In this document: positions 1 to 7,813 of the stretch, one piece after another | Numbering within the stretch: position 1 is the first letter of the stretch | How the letters are laid out: every line of letters begins with the position of its first letter | Assembly (NCBI RefSeq): GCF_011044495.1 | Contig: NZ_CP049143.1 | Coordinates: 2,294,001 to 2,358,000 of the forward strand | DNA: 64,000 nt | DNA from: Roseimicrobium sp. ORNL1 | GTDB lineage: Bacteria > Verrucomicrobiota > Verrucomicrobiia > Verrucomicrobiales > Verrucomicrobiaceae | Direction: 5' to 3' | Position numbers and translations under genes: made by a program | The notes under the pieces: model-generated | Database searches by the model: none | What the model saw: only the letters and a program-made list of their open reading frames with translations | Told to the model about the DNA's origin: nothing

Positions 1-592
1 CGCGTTCCTTCAGCGCCTCGCGGAAGATTTGGTTCACGAAGTTCATCACCGTCGCCTCCTCATCCGCCTCATCCAGCACGGTGGTCTCCTGCTTCAGGTC
101 ATCGTGACCGCCGTCGCCGTCGCGGCCTTCCAGCAGTTCTTCGAAATTCTCCGCGCCCACGCCGTAGCCCATGTGCAGCGCCTCCAGGATGCGGCGTCGC
201 GTGGCCAGCCCCCAGGTCACCCGCTTGCGCACCTCATGCCCCACGGCCTGCTTTGCATCGAGGTTGAAGGGATCGTACGTCAGCAGTGTCAGGTCTGCCC
301 CGCTGAGGTGGGAGGGGTAGAGCCGGTGGCGCAGGGCCAGCTTCGCCGGGAAGCGATTGTGCAGGGAGTCGGCGGCCTCGATTTGCTCGTCGGGGATGAA
401 ATTCAGGTTCACCGCGCGGCCCAGCTTTTCGAAGAAGAGGTCCTCATCCACAATGTTCGCATCCAGCAGCGCCTCCACCAGGGAGCCATGCCGGGCGGCT
501 GCCTCCTCCAGCGTCTGGCGGCACTGCTGCGGCTGGCTGCAACCCGCCTCCGTGGCGGCATTGGCGAGGAGTTCCGTGAGGGACAGGGACAT
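1..592 (-). CDS. Type II secretion / type IV pilus assembly ATPase (GspE/PilB family), N-terminal part, cut by window edge
   Basis: Reading leftward from the ATG at 592 gives about 197 residues that run open to the window edge. The sequence matches the N-terminal module of GspE/PilB-type hexameric ATPases: a helical segment (LTELLANAATEAG, CRQTLEEAAARHGSLVEALL), then DEDLFFEKLGRAVNLNFI, then the linker ending in DEADEEATVMNFVNQIFREA, which in this family directly precedes the core ATPase domain. These proteins power pilus or pseudopilus assembly at the inner membrane. The Walker motifs would lie outside the window, so secretion and pilus assembly cannot be told apart. No partner genes lie on the visible side; the next gene is divergent and 496 bp away. 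Confidence 0.85.
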   Translation of the reverse strand, partial: MSLSLTELLANAATEAGCSQPQQCRQTLEEAAARHGSLVEALLDANIVDEDLFFEKLGRAVNLNFIPDEQIEAADSLHNRFPAKLALRHRLYPSHLSGADLTLLTYDPFNLDAKQAVGHEVRKRVTWGLATRRRILEALHMGYGVGAENFEELLEGRDGDGGHDDLKQETTVLDEADEEATVMNFVNQIFREALKER

Positions 593-734
593 GTACGGTG
601 GTGGAAAGGGGGAGGGGGACGGGAAACGAAAGTGGTGGTGGTGCCTAAACGATGAAGGAACGGCCTTCATTGCACAAGCTCCGCTTCGAGAGTGATGCTA
701 ACCCACGGGGGCCGATTTGGTTGCGCGGTTTAGA

Positions 735-872
735 AGGAGGTTAGGCGTCCCGCCTGACAGTGGGCGTTAGGCCTCCGGCCTGACGTCAGGGGCTCCACTC
801 GCCTTTTGCGAGAAAGGGACGATTCCGGTTCACCGCAAAGGCGCAAAGCAGCAAAGGACGCAGAGGGGCGAG
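735..872 (+). repeat. rep-A interspersed element, copy 1
   Basis: A ~140-bp unit made of TTAGGCGTCCCGCCTGAC, GGGCGTTAGGCCTCCGGCC, a spacer with AAAGGGACGATTCCGG, then ACCGCAAAGGCGCAAAGCAG. The same modules in the same order occur at 13011-13152 and, inverted, at 13410-13556. A half copy of the first module (GGTTAGGCATCCGCCCTGAC) lies at 988-1008. The rest of the 593-1088 gap holds nothing else I can recognise. Confidence 0.75.
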
Positions 873-1088
873 AGGGTGGGTGAGCGTCGTGGTGACGCAA
901 CACAAGCCGGGTAGCACGCCTCGACGCCGAGGAGGCAGAGACGCGCAGGAGAAACGCGCCAAGATGATGCATGTGCCGTATCTACGGAGGTTAGGCATCC
1001 GCCCTGACGCCACTTCATGTGCCACTAGCACAGCTGAGGAGAAGGTGGCAAAGGCAGGACGCCCTCGACCCCCATTCCGCCCCCCCCT

Positions 1089-1415
1089 ATGCACTCCTAC
1101 CATGTGTACTTCACCCCCAAGGATGGCGTCAGCGACCGGGAATTGCTGACGCAGGTACATCAATTCATGGAGGGGCAGTTCGGGAGCAATCTTGCGATTT
1201 CCTATCGAGTGCTTCGCATGACCAACAAAGCAAGCTGCGGGGACCTTCCAGACTTTCACCTGATAGTGGACTACGCCTCAGAAGCCGACATCCAATGCGC
1301 CTTTCAGAACATGAAGGCACACTATCGAGAGGAACCGCATGCGCCGTTGATGAAGATGGTGTCGACCTTTCGTGTCGCTTTTTCGAAGGATGAAACTCCT
1401 GAGGCGACCCTGTAG
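1089..1415 (+). CDS. Conserved-looking small protein of unknown function (108 aa)
   Basis: Starts MHSYHVYFTPKDGVSD and ends KDETPEATL. The composition is that of a soluble globular protein with no signal peptide or membrane segment. The alternation of strand-like stretches (SYHVYFTPKD, FHLIVDYAS, MVSTFRVAF) with helices (DRELLTQVHQFMEGQF, ADIQCAFQNMKAHY) suggests a small ferredoxin-like or Dabb-like alpha/beta fold; this is inference from pattern only. It is followed 41 bp later by an amino-acid exporter gene on the same strand, so co-transcription is possible. No Shine-Dalgarno sequence precedes the ATG, which lies in a C-rich stretch. I do not recognise a function. Confidence 0.7.
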   Translation: MHSYHVYFTPKDGVSDRELLTQVHQFMEGQFGSNLAISYRVLRMTNKASCGDLPDFHLIVDYASEADIQCAFQNMKAHYREEPHAPLMKMVSTFRVAFSKDETPEATL

Positions 1416-1456
1416 TAGGATCTGGTCACGCTACCCAATCGTACTGCACTATACGC

Positions 1457-2077
1457 GTGATGTCCTTTCTTCCCTTCCTTGCTGCCGCTCTCGTCCTTGC
1501 CATCACTCCCGGCCCCGGCATGGCGTATGTCGTGGCACGCACCGCGGCGGGTGGCAGAAAGGAAGGCCTGGCGTCGAGCCTTGGCACCGGTCTGGGTGGC
1601 ATGGTGCATGTACTCGCCGCGGCGCTTGGCTTCTCCCTGATAGTGGCCCAGTCCGCTGTGGCGTTCAACGTGGTGAAGTTCCTCGGTGCCGCCTACCTCA
1701 TCTACCTGGGCATCCGTATGCTGCTGCGCAAGGAGCAGGCATCCTTCACGGAGCCGGTGGCATCGCATGGCGTGCGGCGCGCTTTCATGGAAGGCATCCT
1801 CGTCGAGGCTTTGAACGTGAAGACCGCCCTCTTCTTCCTCGCGTTCCTCCCGCAGTTCGTGTCGACCAGCGCGCCGTTGATTCCCCAACTTGTGCTGCTC
1901 GGAATCGTCTGTGTCACCCTGAACACCCTTGCCGATGTGCTGGCCGTCCTCGCGGCTCATCGCATCCTGCGGTCAGATGTCGTACGGTCCGCCCGCGCCC
2001 GCATCCTGACCAAAGCCTCCGGCGCCACGATGCTGGGACTGGGCGCTTATCTGGCATTGACACGGCGGCCGGCGTAG
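1457..2077 (+). CDS. LysE/RhtB family amino-acid exporter
   Basis: A 206-residue hydrophobic protein with the LysE/RhtB hallmark near the N-terminus, ALVLAITPGPGMAYVVART, followed by a Gly-rich helix (GTGLGGMVHVLAAALGF), then FLGAAYLIYLGIRMLLRK, which is highly typical of this family. About six membrane segments are visible and the length (200-210 aa) is normal. Members export basic amino acids, homoserine, threonine or related metabolites across the inner membrane; the substrate cannot be told from sequence. Translation can begin at GTG 1457 or the adjacent ATG 1460. Neighbouring genes give no pathway clue. Confidence 0.9.
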   Translation: MMSFLPFLAAALVLAITPGPGMAYVVARTAAGGRKEGLASSLGTGLGGMVHVLAAALGFSLIVAQSAVAFNVVKFLGAAYLIYLGIRMLLRKEQASFTEPVASHGVRRAFMEGILVEALNVKTALFFLAFLPQFVSTSAPLIPQLVLLGIVCVTLNTLADVLAVLAAHRILRSDVVRSARARILTKASGATMLGLGAYLALTRRPA

Positions 2078-2093
2078 GCATAGACGTGAGCGT

Positions 2094-2172
2094 GGAAAGG
2101 TGGGAAGGCCGGAGGCCTTTCGAATCCCCCCGTCCGGCACGGCTACCTGTATGGGACTGACGTTCTACCTGT
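2094..2172 (+). repeat. rep-F element, copy 1
   Basis: About 75 bp containing GGGAAGGCCGGAGGCCTTTC and, further on, CTGACGTTCTACC. Copies lie at 3590-3665 (same strand) and 2803-2868 (opposite strand). GGCCGGAGGCC is a short palindrome inside it. The rest of the gap to 2249 shows no gene. Confidence 0.7.
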
Positions 2173-2249
2173 CCTGGCGCATCCGGCGTGCATGCCTCCT
2201 TCGATTCGCTTCGTCGTCTCGAAAGGTGAGCCTCACCTCAACCTTGCTC

Positions 2250-2756
2250 CTACCTGTATTTCAGGACGGCAATTTCACAGCGGGAGTAGGTGCCATCTGC
2301 GATGGTGAAATCAATTCTGGCGAGCCGTTGCTGGTTGCCGGGCTTGGTGAAGTCGCCGACCTCGTAGACATGGAATGAGAGGATGCCATCGACGAGTCGG
2401 TGGTCTCTATATTCGGCGACCTCTTCCATCCCATCCCAGAGCGGATGGCGGGTAATAGGTCGGCCACAGCAGAGGCCGCAATGCAGCAGATGAAGGAACT
2501 CGCCGCCGGCATTTGCGAGCACAGGGGTAAGTTCCTCCTCGGTAGGAGCAAGCGCGTGCCAGAAGGCATCAAAAGCGGAATACTCCGTGCGCTTTCCTGA
2601 GTGCTCAATCAACCAGACCTCTCTGATGAGCTCGTAATGTCCATCATAAGATCCATCGCCGAGGACGGTGACTTCGTGGCCGGGAACGCGCTCTCCCACG
2701 GGTGGAAACCACGTCGTATTTGTTGTCGTGCTGTAGGCCACGGGTCGTGTCTGCAC
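2250..2756 (-). CDS. Unknown soluble protein (168 aa)
   Basis: The frame starts at a GTG (read as Met, then QTRPVAYSTTTN) with AGGA about 11 nt upstream, and ends EIAVLKYR. It has recognisable protein character: PTEEELTPVLANAGGEFLHL, a Cys-rich LLHCGLCCGRP, then acidic and aromatic stretches. There is no signal peptide or membrane segment. The three cysteines in HCGLCCG could bind a metal, but nothing else supports that. It lies between two rep-F copies. I do not recognise a family. GTG versus a later start is undecided; the nearest in-frame ATG would remove most of the protein. Confidence 0.6.
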   Translation of the reverse strand: MQTRPVAYSTTTNTTWFPPVGERVPGHEVTVLGDGSYDGHYELIREVWLIEHSGKRTEYSAFDAFWHALAPTEEELTPVLANAGGEFLHLLHCGLCCGRPITRHPLWDGMEEVAEYRDHRLVDGILSFHVYEVGDFTKPGNQQRLARIDFTIADGTYSRCEIAVLKYR

Positions 2757-2802
2757 CGTAACGATTTCCTGCAGGATTGCAGGGAAATTTTCACTGCAAA
2801 AG

Positions 2803-2868
2803 GTGGAACGTCAGCCCATGCAGGCAGCTATGACTGACGCGGGCGTTCGAAGGGCCTTCGGGCTTCCC
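2803..2868 (-). repeat. rep-F element, copy 2 (inverted), forming the 3' end of the adjoining reading frame
   Basis: Read on the minus strand it has GGGAAGCCCGAAGGCCCTTC, CGAACGCCCGCGTCAG and GGGCTGACGTTCCACC, matching the copies at 2094 and 3590. Relative to those it has lost one base before CTGACGTTCC, which creates the TGA that closes the minus-strand frame at 2811. Confidence 0.7.
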
Positions 2869-3086
2869 AAGCCAGAACCCTCACGTTGGAAAGGAATAGT
2901 GATACTTCTTCTGCACGTCCGACTCTTCAGTGCCGGTTCGGCGTGAGGGAAGTGAAACGTGATTTCGATCTCCCGGATGGCACTGCCGAAGTCCGGTATC
3001 CCCTGTAGCAAGAATTGCCCACCCCACGAAATCGTAGGATGTCCTCCGTAGATGTTGTAGGTGCGGCCCATCACGTCGATATCCAT
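2811..3086 (-). CDS. Small unknown protein or gene remnant whose C-terminus lies in a rep-F repeat (91 aa)
   Basis: From the ATG at 3086 the frame reads MDIDVMGRTYNIYGG, ISWGGQFLLQGIPDFG, AIREIEITFHFPHAEP, then enters the rep-F element, which supplies the last ~20 residues (SPKALRTPASVIAACMG) and the stop. The first ~65 residues look like real protein, with alternating hydrophobic strands, so this may be the tail of an older, longer gene rather than a complete one. It is divergent from the gene at 3175, with 88 bp between. No family recognised. It could equally be a decayed fragment. Confidence 0.4.
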   Translation of the reverse strand: MDIDVMGRTYNIYGGHPTISWGGQFLLQGIPDFGSAIREIEITFHFPHAEPALKSRTCRRSITIPFQREGSGLGSPKALRTPASVIAACMG

Positions 3087-3174
3087 GGCGGTGTCTTTAG
3101 CGCGAGCCAGGGAAGTGTGGCAAGCCGAAGTTCCTTGGGAATCCACGCTCGTTCCGCCCCTTCCGAAACAAGCC

Positions 3175-3486
3175 ATGAAACTGAAAGCCATCAAAAAACT
3201 CGCGGAACGCATCCCCAGCGAAGCCATTGCCAGTTACATTGCCTCGGAAGGGGGAACGGTGGACGCGTATTTCGTGCACCAGACTCCTGAGGACCGTGTT
3301 GGAATGTACTACTATGTGCTGCCCGACAAGACGGTCATGATCACGATGAATGATGACGCAGTCTTTGCCTATGCCGTGACGCAATACCTCATCGCCCATG
3401 GGGCGCCGATATTTGATACGGCAGAGATGGATAAGTACGTGGCAAGCTTGAAAAGCGGCTCGGAGACTCCACCCAACCCCAGTTGA
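3175..3486 (+). CDS. Unknown small protein (103 aa)
   Basis: Starts MKLKAIKKLAERIPSEAIAS and ends SETPPNPS. The pattern is helix, then strands (VDAYFVHQTPEDRVGMYYYV, KTVMITMNDDAVFAYAVTQY), then a helix and a Pro-rich tail. No signal peptide or transmembrane segment. I chose ATG 3175 over the upstream in-frame ATG 3061 because the 38 extra residues are low quality and overlap the divergent neighbour. No Shine-Dalgarno sequence. Function unknown. Confidence 0.6.
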   Translation: MKLKAIKKLAERIPSEAIASYIASEGGTVDAYFVHQTPEDRVGMYYYVLPDKTVMITMNDDAVFAYAVTQYLIAHGAPIFDTAEMDKYVASLKSGSETPPNPS

Positions 3487-3589
3487 ATCTTCGCACATGG
3501 TCATGTGCCGGTTCCCGTATCATGGCGGAGTGGCCGCCCTTGTCATGCATCTCCGTGGCGGCAGGGCAGGGCAGGGCAGAGAGAAGAAG

Positions 3590-3665
3590 TGTGGGGAAGG
3601 CCGGAGGCCCTTCGAACGCCTGCGTCCGCCATGGCCACCTGCACGGGGCTGACGTTCCACCGGAG
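3590..3665 (+). repeat. rep-F element, copy 3
   Basis: Contains GGGGAAGGCCGGAGGCCCTTC, CGAACGCC and GGGGCTGACGTTCCACC. Same family as 2094-2172 and 2803-2868. A run of GGGCA tandem pentamers (3560-3578) precedes it. Confidence 0.7.
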
Positions 3666-3686
3666 TCGATCGTGGACCTTGCGCAG

Positions 3687-3926
3687 CTCTTCACCCAAAG
3701 CGGCGATACTCGCCGCACTCAAAAGCGCTTCGCACCAGGTGGCAAATGATAGATGCCGTATGGGACCCGTGCGTGTGCCGGCTCTTCCAAAGTAGCCTCG
3801 ACTTCAGTCGAACGAAACGTCTCGCGACTCTGCAAGATCGCAGTATTCATGCACACTCATTCACGCACCACCTTGCGCGAAGCGTTTTTGAGTGCGGTGA
3901 GCATTACCGCTTTTTGGTCGCATAAT
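3687..3926. repeat. Inverted pair of ~60-bp segments
   Basis: The segment 3690-3745 (around CCGCACTCAAAAGCGCTTCG) recurs inverted at 3866-3926 (on the minus strand CCGCACTCAAAAACGCTTCG). About 120 bp separate them. In the same reading frame both translate to a similar peptide (KAAILAALKSAS and KAVMLTALKNAS). No complete gene is visible in either copy. Confidence 0.5.
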
Positions 3927-3950
3927 GTCGCGTCAGAATAGCTCACACCA

Positions 3951-4039
3951 AGACGACTTGAAAACAGGTCTTGAAATGCGACGAACTTACCCCCGTGCGT
4001 TGCAGCAGACCCAAGGAGTGGGAGCATTCCTGCTCCCAT
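3951..4039 (+). repeat. rep-B palindrome with a conserved 5' flank, copy 1
   Basis: Begins GACTTGAAAACAGGTCTTGAA (3954 on) and ends CCAAGGAGTGGGAGCATTCC TGCTCCCAT, a hairpin (GGGAGCA/TGCTCCC). The whole ~90-bp unit recurs inverted at 7563-7657. In both places it sits next to a rep-C element. Confidence 0.7.
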
Positions 4040-4100
4040 TCTGATGGCGCGCAACACGCTTCCATGCATGTCACGTGTCTCTGAAGGTGACAGGCCGACC

Positions 4101-4243
4101 CGCAGGGAGCGGCACTAGCCTTAGTGCCGGTGGTCGGCAAATGGGGGGCGGAGCCTTTCTTTTCGAAGCTTTCGAGAACGCCTTCAAGCTCCTCGCGTAG
4201 CCGTGTTGCAGATGGCGGCACTAGGCTAGTGCCGCTCCCTGCG
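4101..4243. mobile_element. rep-C, 143-bp MITE-like element, copy 1
   Basis: The ends are inverted: CGCAGGGAGCGGCACTAG at 4101 and its complement CTAGTGCCGCTCCCTGCG ending at 4243. Each end also holds its own hairpin (CGGCACTAgccTTAGTGCCG). The interior (GGAGCCTTTC, TTCGAAGCTTTC, GCCTTCAAGCTCCT) is shared with the second copy at 7355-7497, which is exactly the same length. A shared right flank (GTCGCTTCGTGGGCGCGG) continues to about 4280, ten bases from the stop of the ligase gene. No protein is encoded, so it would need a transposase from elsewhere. Confidence 0.7.
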
Positions 4244-4288
4244 AGACAGTCGCTTCGTGGGCGCGGTGGGCGGCTTTTACCCGTTCGC

Positions 4289-5026
4289 TCAAGCCTTCAG
4301 CGAGCGAATCTGCGCATACCGCAGATGCTTTGCCTCGGTCCGCTCCGTCTGGTATTTCACCCACGACCCTTTGCGATTGTCCGGCAGGTAGCGACTGCCC
4401 CGCTTTTTTGCAATGATGCCTTCAAGCCGTAAGGCTGCAGCGGAGCTGATGAGGGCCTCCGGACCGCCGTGCAGTTCGCCGCTGTACATGAGGGGCGGGC
4501 CGGCATCGCGCACCAGACGTTGCAGGAGTGTCCGCCGTGCTTCAAGGGGTTCATCCAACAAATCCTCGCCATCCAGGTGCAAGAGGTCGAAGAGCACCAG
4601 GCGCACCGCAGCGGTGCGGTTCTTCTTCTGCTGAAGCTGCTGAAAATCGGCACGGCCTGTTTCATCGAGGGCCACGATCTCACCATCCACAATGGCCCGC
4701 CAGCAGTCGAGCTTGGCCAGGGCTTTGGCGATGTCCGGGAAGTCTGCGGCCAAGGAGGTGCCGTTGCGGGACAGCAGGCGGCTTCTGCTGCGCTCCACGA
4801 TGCCTTGGGCCCGATATCCGTCCCACTTGATTTCGTAAAGCCAGTTACCCTTCGGAAGCGTTTCCACCGGGAGGCAGAGCATGGGCTCAATAAAGTCGAG
4901 GGAAGGTGCGGGTGCGGGTGCGGGTGCGGGTGGGTCGGCGACCTCGCGCGAGCGGGGCGTGGCGCCGTTCCGAGGTGGCGGGCTCACCTTGCCAGCCTTC
5001 GCACTGCGCCGCGGAGTCTTTGCCAT
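4289..5026 (-). CDS. ATP-dependent DNA ligase, adenylation domain only (LigD ligase-like), lacking the OB domain
   Basis: From MAKTPRRSAKAGK the protein has ~245 residues: a basic, Pro/Ala-rich leader with a (PA) repeat to residue ~41, then the nucleotidyltransferase domain. Motif I is EIKWDGYRA with the predicted AMP-accepting lysine near residue 67; DGEIVALDE, LRLEGIIAKKRGSRY and GSWVKYQ are motifs III, IV and V. LigD-type ligases normally continue for ~100 residues with an OB domain; here the frame stops about 20 residues after motif V. The stop lies ~10 bp from the rep-C unit, so truncation by repeat insertion is a fair hypothesis. No Ku or polymerase/nuclease LigD parts are nearby. The longer frame to 5176 adds a poor-quality leader and was not chosen. 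Confidence 0.8.
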   Translation of the reverse strand: MAKTPRRSAKAGKVSPPPRNGATPRSREVADPPAPAPAPAPSLDFIEPMLCLPVETLPKGNWLYEIKWDGYRAQGIVERSRSRLLSRNGTSLAADFPDIAKALAKLDCWRAIVDGEIVALDETGRADFQQLQQKKNRTAAVRLVLFDLLHLDGEDLLDEPLEARRTLLQRLVRDAGPPLMYSGELHGGPEALISSAAALRLEGIIAKKRGSRYLPDNRKGSWVKYQTERTEAKHLRYAQIRSLKA

Positions 5027-5696
5027 GGCCTTCAAAGGGGTAGCTCGCTCTTTCTGAAATCCGGCGTTACTCCCTGCCCGGACGTGGATGCCGCTTTCGG
5101 GACACGTGGCGTCCTCCGCCAGGCGTTCCGCATGACGTGCTTGGTTGTATGCTTTGTTGATCACCACACCCTGCACTCAGGGATCACATGTTTGACCTTC
5201 CCCAGACCGGACATTTTTTCGCAGTGCGCCTCGATGTTCCTGAATTCTATCGGCCATTCACTCAACGGTCGTCCCTATCTCCTTCTCCGAATTTGGCTTA
5301 GATCCAGGCATGCCAGCGGCGGTACGCTGCGATAGCTGACCCCGTCATCGCTCCCTGCAACTTGCCCGGATGAGTCCCGGCGGACGAAGCGTTTGTCTAC
5401 TTCTGAGCGGTTCGACGAGTTCTTGTTTCATGACACCGCTGTATCGCATGGAAACACACGGGTGGTTTTGTGCGATCGACTGGAAACGCGGAGGCGTTGT
5501 GAAAAAGCTGGCTATGCAGTTCTTTAGATATTCAGCCTCCCACGACACTATTTTTTAGGTGTGGTGGCCGGCGACCTGTCGCGCCAGTCTGTTTGTACAA
5601 GTGTCTGTTCCTCCTGCGGGTAAAGGTCCCGTCGCGTGAGGTGAAGCGCTGCGACTTCGTGAAGCAATTCTCCTGAGCGCGAAGCCAGGCCCTGAC
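5027..5696. other. Intergenic region with no supported gene
   Basis: About 670 bp between two minus-strand genes. A frame around 5400-5530 on the plus strand reads like protein (for example RFDEFLFHDTAVSHG and RVVLCDRLETRRRCEKAGY) but has an in-frame TAG upstream and no start, so it may be a remnant. Nothing else was seen. Confidence 0.5.
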
Positions 5697-7037
5697 TCAA
5701 TTCCCGCCCTTCGCCGGCAGCAGGCCGATGCCGGGGGTAATCTTCCACTTGTTCCGGTCATTGATGGGCGTTTTTCCGGTGTTGAAGATGGGGATGTTCT
5801 TCAACTCCAATCCACCAATCTGGTTCTCGATTTTCGCGGAGAATTCCTTCATGCGCTCCATGTCCTCCTTCTCCGGCCTTCCCACCGTGAAGAGCGGCAG
5901 GATGGGCAGGTCATAGTCGGTCTTCTTGTACTTGGTTTTGCGATGCTCCACCAGCAACAGTCCACCCACTTGGCCACCGGGACGCTCGCCGACGATGATG
6001 TCGATTTTGAAGGGGCCGTTGAGTTCCACCCACCTGCCGCCCATGCAGCGACCATTGAGTACACCGCGCCCGCCCCAGGGTTCACGAACCTCCAGGTTCG
6101 GTTTCGCTTCACCCAGATTCACCAGGTCATCGCGGGAAGCATCCAGCACCGGCTCACCGTTGATGTATACCGCCAGCGCATCGTCGAAGTATCCCACGAA
6201 GCGCCACTCGCCCGTCTCCGGCGGCGTGAGCGTGCCAGTGTAGTGCACCAGCCACCCGCGCGGTTGCACATCCTTCTCCACCGCGAAGGCCTTGGGACCC
6301 TCATCGGCCGTCATCAGAGGCACCGCCAGGAAGGTGAAGTTCATCTGCTGCGGAGCCTGGTAGTAGTCCCTCATCTCTGAGGCCCCGAACTTCTTGTCCG
6401 CAAACGCCTTCACCTTCTGGAAATACTCGTTGGCATTGTAGGGTTGCGGCTTGCCCTTGCGGTCCTGCTTCAGGTCATAGAGCACTCCAGGCACGCCGCC
6501 GGTAGCGCCGAGGTTGCCAAAGAAGGTGCGTGCCACGAAGCCCTTCATGCCACCAGTGCCCACTCCGGAGCCAAAGCCCCCGCCAGCGCCGCTGCTGCCG
6601 AAGCCGCCGGAGCCCATCATGCCGCCACCCATGACGCTCTTCATCTCCGGCATCTCAAAGGTGTCCATCGGGATCTCCGGCAGCGCGATGGCCGCAGTCG
6701 CGTTGAGTGATACCACCTTGCGCATCGGTGTCGTCTGGGTCAGCGCCGTGCGCTTCTTGTTCATGACCTGCGTCGCCAGTTGTTGGCTGGACTCCTGGCC
6801 GCTCTTGCTGCCGCCTCCGGAGAGGAAGTCCACCTTGGGTTCCGTGACGAGCTCATCCACGAGGAAGTACGCCCCCACGAGGAGACACACATGGATGATC
6901 AGGCTGATGAGGAAAGATCCTCCGCCCACCTTGGCCCAGTATCGCTTGATGACTCCGGGCTGCTTTGGCGGGGCCAGCGGTGCAGATGGCGTGACACCAG
7001 GCGAATGCTGTGAAGGAGTAGGTTTCAAATCCGCCAT
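5697..7037 (-). CDS. Membrane-anchored protein with PA14-like domain (446 aa)
   Basis: From MADLKPTPSQHSPG the layout is: Pro-rich cytoplasmic N-terminus (1-30), one membrane helix at ~41-60 (SFLISLIIHVCLLVGAYFLV), a Ser/Gln segment, a Gly/Met-rich linker (~136-165, GGGMMGSGGFGSSG), then an extracytoplasmic domain with the PA14-like core YTGTLTPPETGEWRFVGYFD and ALAVYINGEPVLDA at ~265-300. PA14 domains usually bind carbohydrate at the cell surface. The N-terminal arrangement resembles TonB-like proteins of Verrucomicrobiota and Planctomycetota; that is inference. The frame to 7394 would add a leader translated from repeat DNA, so the ATG at 7037 was chosen. The N-terminal proximity to the membrane helix supports it. 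Confidence 0.75.
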   Translation of the reverse strand: MADLKPTPSQHSPGVTPSAPLAPPKQPGVIKRYWAKVGGGSFLISLIIHVCLLVGAYFLVDELVTEPKVDFLSGGGSKSGQESSQQLATQVMNKKRTALTQTTPMRKVVSLNATAAIALPEIPMDTFEMPEMKSVMGGGMMGSGGFGSSGAGGGFGSGVGTGGMKGFVARTFFGNLGATGGVPGVLYDLKQDRKGKPQPYNANEYFQKVKAFADKKFGASEMRDYYQAPQQMNFTFLAVPLMTADEGPKAFAVEKDVQPRGWLVHYTGTLTPPETGEWRFVGYFDDALAVYINGEPVLDASRDDLVNLGEAKPNLEVREPWGGRGVLNGRCMGGRWVELNGPFKIDIIVGERPGGQVGGLLLVEHRKTKYKKTDYDLPILPLFTVGRPEKEDMERMKEFSAKIENQIGGLELKNIPIFNTGKTPINDRNKWKITPGIGLLPAKGGN

Positions 7038-7354
7038 ACGAGAAAGGTGCTTGTGGATTGAGTGAGAGCCGGGCAGGGCTGGGCAGCGAAGGCCGGTATG
7101 ACACCAGACTTTGATGCAGTCGTGAAGAGTCAATCGCACCGTCCGAAACACTGAATGACCCTGGAAACGTGTCGGATAAACCAAATGGACAAATATTGAC
7201 TCTGTTGTCCGGCGTAAGATGCTGTCGTGTATGCTTTTTGTCCGTGTCGCAAACGTGGGTAAACGGTTGCCGGAGCGGTGCCTGCGTTTGTTCTTAACGC
7301 AAAGCAGCGAAAGCAGCGGAGCAGCAGAGCAGCAAAGACGAGGAACGGATGACC

Positions 7355-7497
7355 CGCAGGGAGCGGCACTAGCCTTAGTGCCGGTGGTTGGCAAATAGGG
7401 TGCGGAGCCTTTCTGTTCGAAGCTTTCCAGGACGCCTTCAAGCTCCTTACGTGGTTATGCTGCATATGACGGCACTAGGCTAGTGCCGCTCCCTGCG
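7355..7497. mobile_element. rep-C, 143-bp MITE-like element, copy 2
   Basis: Same length and ends as 4101-4243 (CGCAGGGAGCGGCACTAG ... CTAGTGCCGCTCCCTGCG). The interior differs at scattered bases, so the copies are diverged. The shared right flank GTCGCTTCG continues to ~7545. Upstream, 7292-7340 carries rep-A-type AACGCAAAGCAGCGAAAGCAG and GCAGCAGAGCAGCAAAGA. The rest of 7038-7354 shows no gene. Confidence 0.7.
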
Positions 7498-7562
7498 AGA
7501 GAGTCGCTTCGTTTCGTGGGCACGGTTGGGTGGCATTTATGTTGGGACGTAACACACCTCAA

Positions 7563-7657
7563 CATGGGAGCAGGAATGCTCCCACTCCTTGGCTTGCCGT
7601 AAGACATTGAGTAAGTGGCCGCGCTTCAAGACCTGTTTTCATTTTCAACTCGTCCTA
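7563..7657 (-). repeat. rep-B palindrome with conserved flank, copy 2 (inverted)
   Basis: CATGGGAGCAGGAATGCTCC is the hairpin; CTTCAAGACCTGTTTTC is the flank. This is the inverted equivalent of 3951-4039. Here it lies to the right of rep-C rather than to the left. Up to 7813 the sequence contains rep-A-type remnants (CTGCTGCTTTCGCTGCTTTG at 7733) and no gene. Confidence 0.65.
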
Positions 7658-7813
7658 ATCACTACACACCCTCCAGCGGTGAGGCGTCTCCTGCACTCCA
7701 CCAAGCGCATCGCATTCCCTTCTTCCTCATCTCTGCTGCTTTCGCTGCTTTGCGATAAACCACCAGCGCGCTCTTCAAACGCACAGCATTCCCGCTGCCT
7801 GCGATTCAGCGGG

